DNA of 52,885 bases from Pedosphaera sp. Its GTDB lineage: Bacteria; Verrucomicrobiota; Verrucomicrobiia; Limisphaerales; Pedosphaeraceae. The position numbers were made by a program, and so were the translations under genes. Positions 34,350-43,094 of the stretch are shown piece after piece. The notes below the pieces were generated by a model. It was not told the origin of the DNA. It ran no database searches and was given only the letters and a program-made list of their open reading frames with translations. The DNA is taken from assembly GCA_028293325.1 (NCBI GenBank), contig JAQGPA010000154.1:1-52885 (forward strand), read 5' to 3'. The stretch's first letter is position 1. The number at the start of each line of letters is the position of its first letter.

Positions 34350-35031
34350 TCACGGTAGCCCAACCCGTAATGGCTGGCAGCGTCAGGCCGCTGGTTCCGG
34401 GATTGGCTGACGACACGGTTCGTAGCGAGGAGGACAACCAGGAAAACAATCCCTGAAAATCCAGGCCGTTCAATTGGATGGCCGGACGATTGCCCGGGCA
34501 CAACTCGTTAAGCTTTACCCGATCCGCGTCATTCACCGCCACCCCAAAGAACATCAGCTTCTTATCCGCCTCCCCTTCGCGCACCAACTCGACCGCCTCG
34601 CGCCAATACTGCGATTGATAATCAGTCGGCTCTCCATCCGTGATCAGGAAAATCCAGGGGCGAAAGTAACTGACGCCTGCCGCTCGATATTTGCGCTTCC
34701 TTTTTTCCAGCAGTTCGCAGGCGCGGATGACCGCTTCGCCCATCGGTGTTTTGCCACCGGCCTCGAACCGGGGCGGCATGAATGCGGAAGGGCTGACAAA
34801 ATCCTGAACGGTATGCACTCCGTCTCCGAAGGTGATGACTGCGGCCTCCACGCGCTTGCTCGCGAGCCGATTGTTCGTCAAATCGTGGGCGAAGAGCTCG
34901 ACGCCAAGATTCAAGTAATCGATGGCGGCTCCCCGCATCGAGCTGGAAACATCGAGCACAAGGACGCACGGGCATCTCGGCTCTGGATTGTCAACAAACT
35001 CAACGTCTATAAATGGCAGTTGATCACTCAT
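34342..35031 (-). CDS. VWA domain protein, TerY-like (TerY-P triad)
   Basis: A 229-residue von Willebrand factor A domain protein. The MIDAS metal site is complete: D27, S29 and S31 in LDVSSSM, T95 in GGKTPMGEA, and D132 in FLITDGEPTD. The TerY-type segment FFGVAVNDADRVKL follows. It is cytoplasmic (no signal) and is the first gene of the three-gene overlapping operon. In the Ter-dependent systems, TerY-like VWA proteins associate with a PP2C phosphatase and a kinase; that exact set follows here. No TerD-family gene is seen in the window. Confidence 0.9.
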   Translation of the reverse strand: MSDQLPFIDVEFVDNPEPRCPCVLVLDVSSSMRGAAIDYLNLGVELFAHDLTNNRLASKRVEAAVITFGDGVHTVQDFVSPSAFMPPRFEAGGKTPMGEAVIRACELLEKRKRKYRAAGVSYFRPWIFLITDGEPTDYQSQYWREAVELVREGEADKKLMFFGVAVNDADRVKLNELCPGNRPAIQLNGLDFQGLFSWLSSSLRTVSSANPGTSGLTLPAITGWATVNV

Positions 35032-35374
35032 GGCACATTCGATTTATTTACTGCATTTAAACCCTCTACATCATGCCCCGCAGTCAAATCAATCGTGCGA
35101 GGCCAGGCTGCGCGAAGCTTCGCAAAACGGCCAAAGAACTCGCGGCACCTTCTGTGTCTGACAGTCTCCGTCCTACAGATGTCGTTGTCCTCTTTTAAGA
35201 CAATTAACATCGTTTGGCGTTGCAGCTACCATGAATCAGCAAGAACGATGCCTAGTCCAAACGTGGGTTTTCCTGCCGGACGATGAGCAGCTTGGTGTAA
35301 ACCTTGGAAATGACCGGTTTCGGTCGCTTCGACCTCCGAATAAAATATCTGCGCATCAAAGAGGACTGATGCCC
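35032..35374. other. Spacer between the TerY-P operon and ilvA
   Basis: About 340 bases with no supported gene. It should contain the promoter of the minus-strand triad, but I find no convincing -35/-10 pair. A plus-strand frame 35231-35407 (58 codons, starting MNQQERCLVQTW) is open and overlaps the ilvA 3' end. It has no ribosome site and no recognisable family, so it is not called. Confidence 0.6.
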
Positions 35375-36583
35375 CTAAAGCCGGACTTTAAAACCCTCTT
35401 TCCGTAGTCGCTCATGCAACGCCGCGATATGTTCCGCATCCCGCGTCTCCACCACGCACCGCACCACCACCGTACTGATATCCCCATCCCCAAACGCCCG
35501 GTCATGCGCAATATCAATGATGCTCGCCCCCTCCTCCGCAATCAAAGCCGCAAACGCCGCCAACCCGCCTGGCCGGTCGCTGATCGTAGCCATGAACTGG
35601 CAAAGCCGCCCGTCCGTGACCAATCCGCGTTCCAGAATACGCCCCAAAATCGTCGTATCAATATTCCCGCCGCACAACGGCAACACCACTTTCTTGCCGG
35701 CCAACTCGGGCACCAATCCCGCCAGGCACGCCGCCAGCGGCGCCGCACCCGCCCCCTCCACCACCGCTTTCTCCAATTCAATCAAGCGCAACACCGCCAG
35801 CGCAATATCCTGTTCCCGCACCACCACCGTTCGATCCACCAGCTTGCGCGCAATCTCAAACGCATTCTCGCCCACCTTCGACACCGCCAACCCATCCGCC
35901 AGCGTCGGCTTGATCGGCACCAGCACCGGCTTCCCCGCTTTGATGGACTCCACATAACTGTTCGCCCGGTCCGGCTCTACTCCAATGACCATCACTTTTG
36001 GCTTGAGCGTCTTGATGGCCAACGCCACCCCCGCAATCAATCCCGCCCCGCCAATGGGCACAATGATCGCATCCAAATCCGGCACCTGCTCCAAAATCTC
36101 CAGCCCCAACGTCCCCTGTCCCGCAATCACCGCCGGATCGTCAAAACCATGAATCAAAGTCAACCCCTGCTCCTCGCTCAATTGCGTGGCATGTTGCCGC
36201 GCCTCTTCGTAATTATTTCCATGCAAAATGATCTGCGCCCCCATCTGCCGGCAATTCACCACTTTCGTCAGCGGCGCCGTGCGCGGCATGACGACCGTGA
36301 CCGGAATGCCCAGCAACTTCCCATGATACGTCACTCCCAGCGCATGATTTCCCGCCGATGCCGCAATCACTCCCCGCCGTTTTTGTTCCCCACTCAACAG
36401 CAGCAGCGCATTGCAAGCCCCACGTTCCTTGAAACTCCCCGTGCGTTGCAGATATTCCAGTTTGCAGTGAATCTCCAGACCGGTGACAAGCGAAAGCGGG
36501 ACCGCGGAGGGACACGGGGAATAGGTCACCCGCCCCTTGATCCGTTCCGCTGCGGCTGTAATGTCGGAAAATTGAACAGGCAT
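35375..36583 (-). CDS. ilvA: Threonine ammonia-lyase (biosynthetic, ACT-domain form)
   Basis: A PLP enzyme that deaminates threonine to 2-oxobutyrate for isoleucine synthesis. The 402-residue length and layout fit the shorter form with one ACT domain. The PLP lysine is K52 in TGSFKERGA. ASAGNHALGVTYH and the phosphate loop PIGGAGLIAG follow, then EGAGAAPLA and LPLCGGNID. An ACT domain occupies the last 80 residues (FMATISDRPGGLAAF), usually giving allosteric control. It is monocistronic here. A serine/threonine dehydratase of catabolic type is possible but less likely given the ACT domain. Confidence 0.95.
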   Translation of the reverse strand: MPVQFSDITAAAERIKGRVTYSPCPSAVPLSLVTGLEIHCKLEYLQRTGSFKERGACNALLLLSGEQKRRGVIAASAGNHALGVTYHGKLLGIPVTVVMPRTAPLTKVVNCRQMGAQIILHGNNYEEARQHATQLSEEQGLTLIHGFDDPAVIAGQGTLGLEILEQVPDLDAIIVPIGGAGLIAGVALAIKTLKPKVMVIGVEPDRANSYVESIKAGKPVLVPIKPTLADGLAVSKVGENAFEIARKLVDRTVVVREQDIALAVLRLIELEKAVVEGAGAAPLAACLAGLVPELAGKKVVLPLCGGNIDTTILGRILERGLVTDGRLCQFMATISDRPGGLAAFAALIAEEGASIIDIAHDRAFGDGDISTVVVRCVVETRDAEHIAALHERLRKEGFKVRL

Positions 36584-36758
36584 GATAAATCAGTGATAAG
36601 CCTCAGGGAAATGCACCAACAAAACTTAAAACTCTGAGAAAAACCTCCCCCACCACGCCAAACAATCTCAAGGCAAAAAAAGACCGGTGAAAAGGTGGGC
36701 AACTCATGAAGGGAGTTGCCTGTGCGTTCCGGGGCGAAGAAAAATTAACCCGCCAAAA

Positions 36759-36995
36759 TCAGGCTTTGACCTTGGTCAGACGGTCGTTCTTCACCAATTT
36801 GCCGCCGTTATTCTTCAGATAATCCTGGACCATTTGAATGCGCCCCAGGTTGGTGGGCGCGCGCTTCTGACTCTGAAAAAGCCGGTAATGGGTCAGTGTC
36901 TTCCCCACCTCCATGATCTCGACGAGGCCCTTTTCTGTCTTCCAGAGTTGACCTTTTTCCAGGGAGGGTGCGGGAATTGTTTTCTTTAACTTCAT
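36759..36995 (-). CDS. Small basic hypothetical protein
   Basis: A 78-residue basic protein starting at the ATG of MKLKKTIPAP; the frame extends nine codons further up but without support. Layout: a strand after KGQLWKTEKGLVEIMEV, a loop THYRLFQSQKRAPT, and a helix MVQDYLKNNGGKLV. It is rich in Lys and has no signal or membrane segment. I recall similar small proteins in verrucomicrobial genomes but no function. It lies alone, upstream of the SPW gene in the opposite direction. Confidence 0.6.
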   Translation of the reverse strand: MKLKKTIPAPSLEKGQLWKTEKGLVEIMEVGKTLTHYRLFQSQKRAPTNLGRIQMVQDYLKNNGGKLVKNDRLTKVKA

Positions 36996-37261
36996 AAGAT
37001 GTAAGTTCCGTTCAAGGCACATTATGCCTCGGTTGCCGCTTATAAGACAGCTTTATTCATAATTTATTCAAACCGCGTTTTTATCTCCCTTTTCTCCTTC
37101 GTTTCCCCCGTCCCAGCCTGCTTAAATTCAAGGTCTTGGGTCTCCTTGGAGGGCTGCTCCTTTTTCCGGTAAAACCGATACGCCGATACCCGCAATTTGC
37201 CTCTCCCGGACGGCGGACGCGGGTAGGTCTTCTCCCCATTTGAAGTGGGGTCTTTCCCAGC

Positions 37262-37298
37262 GCACGTATAGGTATGAAAACTATACCAACATACGTGC
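37262..37298. promoter_or_regulatory. Inverted repeat spanning the start codon of the SPW gene
   Basis: Arms GCACGTAT (37262-37269) and ATACGTGC (37291-37298) pair perfectly. An inner GGTAT/ATACC stem surrounds a 7-base loop. The ATG (37274-37276) lies at the loop edge, so the hairpin would bury the start codon. It could be an operator or a translation-control structure; no Shine-Dalgarno sequence precedes it. Confidence 0.5.
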
Positions 37299-37663
37299 AT
37301 GGGATACTCGACTATGTAGTCGGTATCGTGTTATTAATCGCTCCAAACCTCTTTGGCTTTGCCCATTTGGGAGGTGCGCCGGTCATGGTCGCGAGGGTCG
37401 TCGGCATTCTGGTTCTGCTCCAAGCCTTGTGTACCAACTATGAACTGGGACTCTTCAAGCTGATACCAATGCGGGTGCATCTGTTTAATGACTACGTCGC
37501 CGCGGTCTTCCTGGCCATATCCCCCTGGCTGTTTAAGTTCCATACTGAGCCCAAGAACGTCTGGGTGCCGCATCTCGTGATCGGCATTCTGATTTTACTG
37601 GCCACAATGATGACCCAAACTGAACCACGCCGGATTACGACCACGACCAGAACAGCGGCCTAA
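37274..37663 (+). CDS. SPW repeat membrane protein
   Basis: A 129-residue integral membrane protein of the SPW family, with four hydrophobic segments in two similar halves. The first half has YVVGIVLLIAPNLFGFAH, and the second contains the name motif ISPWLFKF. Charged residues are confined to short loops and the C-terminal tail. The family is found in bacteria without an assigned function. It starts at MKTIPTYVHGILDY, where an inverted repeat overlaps the start codon. Confidence 0.85.
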   Translation: MKTIPTYVHGILDYVVGIVLLIAPNLFGFAHLGGAPVMVARVVGILVLLQALCTNYELGLFKLIPMRVHLFNDYVAAVFLAISPWLFKFHTEPKNVWVPHLVIGILILLATMMTQTEPRRITTTTRTAA

Positions 37664-37751
37664 AACCACCTCAATTTGGCATAAGCCACACAGACGCCAG
37701 GGGTAAGTGGGGATTTCAGATGGCATGAAACCTCGGCCCGGCGGCATCCGT

Positions 37752-39122
37752 TCAGGTTACCGTTGCGGCGGGGGTTTCCTCGTCCCCTTGGATAAAGGTC
37801 TGCCCGCGATACAGCTTGGCGACCACGATGAAAAGCAATGCCGTTGCAAACATGAGCCCCGCAAAGAAAAGATAATAGTTCACTCCGGATAGCTTCGTCG
37901 TTCCATCCTTGTTCTGGATGATTACATTCACCGCCGCGGTAAACATATCACCGAGGGATATGGACAACAGAAACAAGCCCATCACCAATGACTTCATTTT
38001 CCTCGGCGCTTGCGTGTAGGAAAATTCCAGCGCCGTGATGGAAACCAAAATCTCCGACGCAATCAGGAAGGCGTATGCAAAAAGCTGCCAGCCTATCGAG
38101 GGCGTAAATCCGGCATTGATTCGCGTTTCCACCCACGCCGGAATCAGGAACGATCCTGCTATCAAAAAGAGCCCGATTGAAATCTTGCGCAATGGCGTCA
38201 ACGGAAAGAATCGATTAACCACCGGATAAATGACGTAAGTGAAGAGCGGTATATAAATGAGAATCAACAACGGATTGGCCGCCTGTATCTGCGCTGCCAG
38301 CATTTCATGGCCAAATAAATAACGATTCATCTTTTCCGCCTGCAAGACCCACGCTCCTCCGGTTTGATCGTACAGCGACCAAAAGACCGCCAGAAAAAGG
38401 TAAATAACCAGCAATTGTCCCAACGACCTCAGCCCCTGCCGGCTGAACGTCTCACGCACGAACGCTTTGCCACCCGGCGGAATATGCACAAATTTGCGCC
38501 GCCCCAGCCAGAAAAACCACGTGGCAATCAACATCAATAGTCCCGGCGTTCCAAACGCAACATGCGGCCCATACCTCTTCAATAAAAAGGGTATTAACAG
38601 CGTGGCGATCGCCGACCCGAAGTTAATCGAGAAATAAAACCAACTGAACACTTTCGGCAGCAACCGCTGATTAGCCGGACCAAACTGGTCGCCCACATGA
38701 GCCGAAACACACGGCTTGATTCCCCCGGAGCCGATCGCAATCAACCCCAACCCGAGCGCCATCCCCATCCGCGTGCTGTCCAAAGCCAGCGCCAGATGCC
38801 CCAGGCAATAAACGACCGAGAGGCTGACAATCGTCAGGTATTTCCCTAAAAAAGCATCCGCCAATATGGCTCCCAGCAGCGGAAAGAAATAAACCGTCCC
38901 CATGAAGAAATGATACCACGCCCTTGCCTGCGGATCGGTCATGTGGTCCGGCTGCCCGCTGGACGTCATCATATAATGCGTCATGAACACCACCAGAATG
39001 GAACGCATCCCGTAATAGCTGAACCGCTCCGCCGCCTCGTTCGCGACAATATACGGCACGCCCGGCGGCATCGCCGCGGTCTTTACCGGCACACTGGCAT
39101 ATTTACTTTCAACCAAGGGCAT
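37752..39122 (-). CDS. POT family proton-dependent oligopeptide transporter
   Basis: A 456-residue major facilitator of the POT/PTR type, which imports di- and tripeptides with protons. The hallmark ExxERFxYYG is present near residue 30 (NEAAERFSYYGMRS), with FFPLLGAILADAFLGKY, GSGGIKPCVSAHVGDQF and FSWFYFSINFGS following. About twelve or more hydrophobic helices are readable, with a soluble loop after WLGRRKFVHIPPGGKAF. Length is normal for bacterial members. It is not in an operon; it converges with the SPW gene and is divergent from the aldolase gene. Confidence 0.93.
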   Translation of the reverse strand: MPLVESKYASVPVKTAAMPPGVPYIVANEAAERFSYYGMRSILVVFMTHYMMTSSGQPDHMTDPQARAWYHFFMGTVYFFPLLGAILADAFLGKYLTIVSLSVVYCLGHLALALDSTRMGMALGLGLIAIGSGGIKPCVSAHVGDQFGPANQRLLPKVFSWFYFSINFGSAIATLLIPFLLKRYGPHVAFGTPGLLMLIATWFFWLGRRKFVHIPPGGKAFVRETFSRQGLRSLGQLLVIYLFLAVFWSLYDQTGGAWVLQAEKMNRYLFGHEMLAAQIQAANPLLILIYIPLFTYVIYPVVNRFFPLTPLRKISIGLFLIAGSFLIPAWVETRINAGFTPSIGWQLFAYAFLIASEILVSITALEFSYTQAPRKMKSLVMGLFLLSISLGDMFTAAVNVIIQNKDGTTKLSGVNYYLFFAGLMFATALLFIVVAKLYRGQTFIQGDEETPAATVT

Positions 39123-39236
39123 ACAAACTCAGCGAGCTAATTCGTTCATAAGCGGCTGCCTGCACACATTCGCCGCAATCCATTCAATTTGCATTAACTC
39201 CGACTTGCTATACAGTGCCTGCATAAGGATTGGATT

Positions 39237-40259
39237 ATGACTTCAAATGAATTGGAAGCAACCGCAAGATCGCTCGTCGCTCCGGGCAAGGGCATCCTCG
39301 CGGCCGACGAAAGTCTCGGCACCATCGAGAAGCGTTTCAAGGCCATCAACATCCCCTCCACCGAGGACAATCGCCGCGCCTATCGCGAAATGCTCTTCAC
39401 GCCGGCTGGCCTCAGCCAGTTCATCAGCGGCGTGATCTTGTTCGACGAAACCATCCGCCAAAAAGCCGCTGATGGCACCCCGCTCACTGAAGTATTGCGA
39501 CGGCAGGGCATCATCCCCGGCATCAAGGTGGACAAAGGCGCCAAGCCAATGGCCGGCTTTCCCGGCGAGAAAATCACCGAAGGTCTGGACGGCTTGCGCG
39601 CCCGCTTCGAGGAATATTATAAATTAGGCGCGCGCTTTGGCAAATGGCGCGCGGTCATTACCATCGGACCAAACATTCCCACCCTCGCCTGCCTCGAAGC
39701 CAACGCCCATGCCCTCGCTCGTTACGCCGCGCTGTGTCAGGAAGCCGGTCTCGTCCCCATCGTCGAACCCGAAGTCCTCATGGACGGCGACCACACCATC
39801 GAGCGTTGCGCGGAAGTGACCGAACTCACCCAGCATTTGGTTTTCGAACAACTCTACCGTCAGCGCGTCGCCTTCGAAGGAATGCTCCTGAAACCCAACA
39901 TGGTAATTTCCGGCAAGGACTGCCCGCAACAGGCAAGCACGCAGCAAGTGGCCGAAGCCACCATCCGCTGCCTGCGCCGCACCGTTCCACCCGCAGTGCC
40001 CGGTATCGTATTTCTCTCCGGCGGCCAGGGTGATGTCCAAGCCACCAAAAATCTCGACGCTATCAATCGCCTCGGACCGCACCCTTGGCAAATCAGCTTC
40101 TCCTACGGACGCGCCTTGCAGGATGCCGCTCTAAAAACCTGGGCCGGCGATCCACGCAAAGTTCCGGCCGCGCAAAAAGCACTCTCTCACCGCGCCAAAT
40201 GCAACAGCGCCGCCCAATCCGGCAAGTATTCCGACCAATTGGAAGCCAGCTCTGATTAA
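39237..40259 (+). CDS. Class I fructose-bisphosphate aldolase
   Basis: A 340-residue class I (Schiff-base, metal-independent) aldolase that splits fructose 1,6-bisphosphate to glyceraldehyde 3-phosphate and dihydroxyacetone phosphate. Signatures: KGILAADESLGTIEKRF near the N-terminus, GVILFDETIRQ, and IVEPEVLMDG. The active-site lysine is in EGMLLKPNMV, with the C-terminal FLSGGQGDVQAT and SFSYGRALQ. It has an AAGGA ribosome site about 7 bases before the ATG. It is the eukaryote-like type rather than the E. coli FbaB type. It stands alone. Confidence 0.95.
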   Translation: MTSNELEATARSLVAPGKGILAADESLGTIEKRFKAINIPSTEDNRRAYREMLFTPAGLSQFISGVILFDETIRQKAADGTPLTEVLRRQGIIPGIKVDKGAKPMAGFPGEKITEGLDGLRARFEEYYKLGARFGKWRAVITIGPNIPTLACLEANAHALARYAALCQEAGLVPIVEPEVLMDGDHTIERCAEVTELTQHLVFEQLYRQRVAFEGMLLKPNMVISGKDCPQQASTQQVAEATIRCLRRTVPPAVPGIVFLSGGQGDVQATKNLDAINRLGPHPWQISFSYGRALQDAALKTWAGDPRKVPAAQKALSHRAKCNSAAQSGKYSDQLEASSD

Positions 40260-40768
40260 ACGCAACTTGCGCAAAGTGCGAAACTGCCCAATTGATAAGT
40301 TTCTCCTATGCAGGCAATTGCACTCGCCTAACCAGCCCCTCAAGTTGACAAGCAAGTCCGCAGCATTATGTTCCCGTGACATGCGAGTGTCGGCTAACAA
40401 TGGACGGTAACAACTGGGATTTTTCACAACCTTCACGACCATGCCGGGAGTATTTCTATGAAAACCTTACACGCTTTGCCACGGCCGAAGCGAATCACCA
40501 CCGGCTCAAAGCCACTGCGCCGAAAGACTGGCGCTGTCATTCCTCTCGTCAACGAGGAAGCCACCCTCCCGGAAGGACCGGTCTGGGGGCATTGGTTTAA
40601 TACGGAAGGCATGCTCATGAATAATCATGGCGCCCTTTCCGATTCCGCGCCCCAATTGGACGTTCGTTAGCCAGCGCCGCGCTGCCGTTTTGCATTCCTC
40701 CGTAGCATTGCCTACGGGCTCCTCGCTTCGTCCCATTGCAAATTCCATCCCCGCGGGAATATTGGGAC
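40260..40768. other. Spacer between aldolase and DUF72 genes
   Basis: Half a kilobase with at most one small gene (40458-40670, listed separately). A 6-bp-stem hairpin CCGTAG-cattgc-CTACGG lies at 40700-40717, upstream of the DUF72 start. Nothing else is recognised. Confidence 0.55.
40458..40670 (+). CDS. Possible small basic protein
   Basis: A 70-codon frame (MKTLHALPRPKRITTG to SAPQLDVR) preceded by GGGAG seven bases before the ATG, a better ribosome site than most genes in this window have. It is basic in the first half and has no family, signal or membrane segment that I recognise. Other frames overlap it, so it may be chance. No neighbouring gene supports a role. Confidence 0.3.
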   Translation: MKTLHALPRPKRITTGSKPLRRKTGAVIPLVNEEATLPEGPVWGHWFNTEGMLMNNHGALSDSAPQLDVR

Positions 40769-41521
40769 ATGGATGCCGTTTTTCCAAAAGTCGGCTGTTG
40801 CGGCTTCCGACTTTCCAAGGCTGAATACGCCGCGCGCTTTCCCGTCGTCGAGGTGCAGCAAACTTTTTATCAACCGCCCGGCCTTGCCACTCTGAAACGC
40901 TGGCGCGCCACCGTGCCCCGGGATTTTGAATTTACGCTCAAAGCCTGGCAACTCATCACCCATGCTTCCCACAGCCCGACCTACCGACGTCTCAAATCCA
41001 ATCTCACCGCTGCCGAACTGGAGCAATGCGGTTCCTTTCAACCCACTCCCATGGTCGAACAAGCCTGGCTGACTACGCGCGCCTGCGCCAAAGCCCTCGC
41101 CGCGCGCCGTCTCCTTTTTCAATGCCCCGCCAGCTTCACTCCCACCCTGCAAAACATCACGCAAATGCGCGATTTCTTCACCACCATCAAGCGTGGCGAT
41201 TTGACCCTGCTCTGGGAACCACGCGGTAACTGGCCCGAAACCCTCATCCAAGCTCTCTGCCATGATTTAAATCTGGTTCATGTCGTCGATCCCTTCCTGG
41301 CACGCTCACTGACGCCGGATTTCATCTACTTCCGTCTCCATGGCGGAAAGGATTTTCAGCACATCTACTCCAACACGGAATTGCGCAAACTCCTCGCCTT
41401 GCTCCCCATTGGAAAACCGGCCTACGTCATGTTTAATAACGTCAACATGCTTGAGGACGCCACCCGCTTCCAGGAAATGGCCGAACCGTTGCACTCCATC
41501 CGCGAACTCGAGTTCAAGTAA
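40769..41521 (+). CDS. DUF72 domain-containing protein
   Basis: A 250-residue protein of the DUF72 (YecE-like) family with a TIM-barrel fold. Typical parts are VGCCGFRLSKAEY, VVEVQQTFYQPP (usually FxTVExNxTFY), PRDFEFTLKAWQLITH and LLFQCPASFTPT. FIYFRLHGGKDF comes near the C-terminus, followed by YVMFNNVNMLEDA. The start is the ATG of MDAVFPKVGCCG. The biochemical role of the family is unknown. It is 83 bases upstream of the ATP-cone kinase gene on the same strand. Confidence 0.88.
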   Translation: MDAVFPKVGCCGFRLSKAEYAARFPVVEVQQTFYQPPGLATLKRWRATVPRDFEFTLKAWQLITHASHSPTYRRLKSNLTAAELEQCGSFQPTPMVEQAWLTTRACAKALAARRLLFQCPASFTPTLQNITQMRDFFTTIKRGDLTLLWEPRGNWPETLIQALCHDLNLVHVVDPFLARSLTPDFIYFRLHGGKDFQHIYSNTELRKLLALLPIGKPAYVMFNNVNMLEDATRFQEMAEPLHSIRELEFK

Positions 41522-41604
41522 CGCGCGCATTTCGCTCTCTCACCTGCTCCGCTCGCATGCGGAATCGCTGTTCCTGCGCGCCCGCCTGTGGTATAAGTCC
41601 ACCC

Positions 41605-43065
41605 ATGCCAGTCCAAAACCGCATCATCAAAATCCAGAAGCGAAATCGCGCCCTCGTCACCTTCGACGAAAGCCGCATTTGCGGCGCCATTCTGCGCGCG
41701 GCCCAATCCATCGGCGGCTTTCGTCAAGACCTCCTCCCGGACATCAATGGCCGCATCTTCGACGCCTGCGGCTCCGATGAAAAAATCGCCGCCTTCATGG
41801 CCGATACCGTCCTCATCTGCCTCAACTCCGTGGAGCAACATCTCATCACTAATTTTCCGCCCACCATCGAAACCATTCAGGATCGCGTTTTGCACGTGCT
41901 CCGCAGTTATGGGTTGCAAAACACTGCTGACGCCTATGCCTGCTATCGCTGGGGCCGCCACTGGCTGCGTGAAGGCGCCATTCCCGCCGAAAAATTCGTC
42001 GGCAACGGCTTCCCGCGCGAACGCATGGATCAGACCCTCAAATGGAACAGCCAACACGGCTGCGATACTGTGGCGGGTCTTAATGAGGTGGTCCGCAGTG
42101 GTAAACTCAAACCTGTGGCGGAAGAATCCATCGCCCGTTATGAAGCCTCCCTGGATGAAGCCGCAAATAAGGTGATGGCCCGCCTCAATGCCGGCGACAA
42201 AATCCGCATGATGTGGGTCAGTGGCCCCAGCTCCTCCGGCAAAACCACCACCACAGTAAAGCTGACGCAACGGCTGGAAAAACAAGGCCTCCGTTTTCTC
42301 ATGCTGAACCTGGACGATTATTTCTGGTCACTGATCGAACATCCCACCGACTGGATCAACGACCGCAATTTTGAAACTCCGGAGGCGCTCGACATCCAGT
42401 TGCTCAATCAACACTTAAAGCAGTTGTTGGACGGCCAGACCATTGAGAAACCCGCCTATAGCTTCAAGGAAGGCCGCCGCACTTCGAGCAAACCGGTCCG
42501 GTTGGAACCGGGCCAAATCCTGCTCCTCGATTGCCTGCATGGCTTATACCCTCCCATTACGGAGGGCATCGACCCCAGCGCCCAATTCCGCCTGTACATC
42601 GAAGCCATGAACGTGATGTATGAAGGCGACGGTTCCACCAATCGCCTGACCAAATTCACCGATGTTCGCCTCGTCCGCCGCATGCTCCGTGATGTCCAGC
42701 ACCGCAACTACAGTCCCATCACCACCATTCTCCATTGGCATTACGTCCGCGCCGGCGAACTCTTCAGCATCATCCCGCTGATGGGCCTGGCCGACCACGT
42801 CGTCAACGGCGGTTTCCCCTTCGATCTCCCCGCGCTGAAACCGTTCTTTCTGGGCGAAGGCGGCTACCTGCCGCGCCGCGAAGATTTCGCCTCGTACGCC
42901 GGATTCCTCGACGCCCACATCCGCTTCGAACGTGTTAAAAGCCTGCTCGAGTCCGTCGAAGGCCTCACCAAATCGCAGGTCACCGCCCACGACCTCATCC
43001 CCGGCGACGCCGTCATCCGCGAATTCGTCGGCGGCAGCACCATCAAAATTCCGCATAATGAATAA
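41605..43065 (+). CDS. ATP-cone domain fused to a uridine kinase-like P-loop kinase
   Basis: A 486-residue protein. Residues 5-95 resemble an ATP-cone regulatory domain (KIQKRNRALVTFDESRICGAI, with an AFMADTVL helix pair), as in NrdR or ribonucleotide reductase. A linker containing YACYRWGRHWLREG follows. The P-loop kinase of the Udk/phosphoribulokinase type has Walker A GPSSSGKTTTT near residue 207, then LNLDDYFW, LLDCLHGLYP and RLVRRMLRDVQHRNYSP. The fusion suggests a nucleotide-level-sensitive uridine or related kinase. I start it at the ATG of MPVQNRIIKI. The aminotransferase gene follows 29 bases downstream. Confidence 0.82.
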   Translation: MPVQNRIIKIQKRNRALVTFDESRICGAILRAAQSIGGFRQDLLPDINGRIFDACGSDEKIAAFMADTVLICLNSVEQHLITNFPPTIETIQDRVLHVLRSYGLQNTADAYACYRWGRHWLREGAIPAEKFVGNGFPRERMDQTLKWNSQHGCDTVAGLNEVVRSGKLKPVAEESIARYEASLDEAANKVMARLNAGDKIRMMWVSGPSSSGKTTTTVKLTQRLEKQGLRFLMLNLDDYFWSLIEHPTDWINDRNFETPEALDIQLLNQHLKQLLDGQTIEKPAYSFKEGRRTSSKPVRLEPGQILLLDCLHGLYPPITEGIDPSAQFRLYIEAMNVMYEGDGSTNRLTKFTDVRLVRRMLRDVQHRNYSPITTILHWHYVRAGELFSIIPLMGLADHVVNGGFPFDLPALKPFFLGEGGYLPRREDFASYAGFLDAHIRFERVKSLLESVEGLTKSQVTAHDLIPGDAVIREFVGGSTIKIPHNE

Positions 43066-43094
43066 CTCCGCCCCGGTGGCTGTAAAATAATTCC

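Noticed and set aside
35231..35407. 58-codon plus-strand frame MNQQERCLVQTW...
   Set aside because: No ribosome site, no family, overlaps the 3' end of ilvA on the other strand.
35414..36637. 407-codon plus-strand frame opposite ilvA
   Set aside because: Arg/Gln-rich shadow of ilvA with no motifs.
37064..37300. 78-codon minus-strand frame
   Set aside because: Overlaps the start of the well-supported SPW gene and has no recognisable features.
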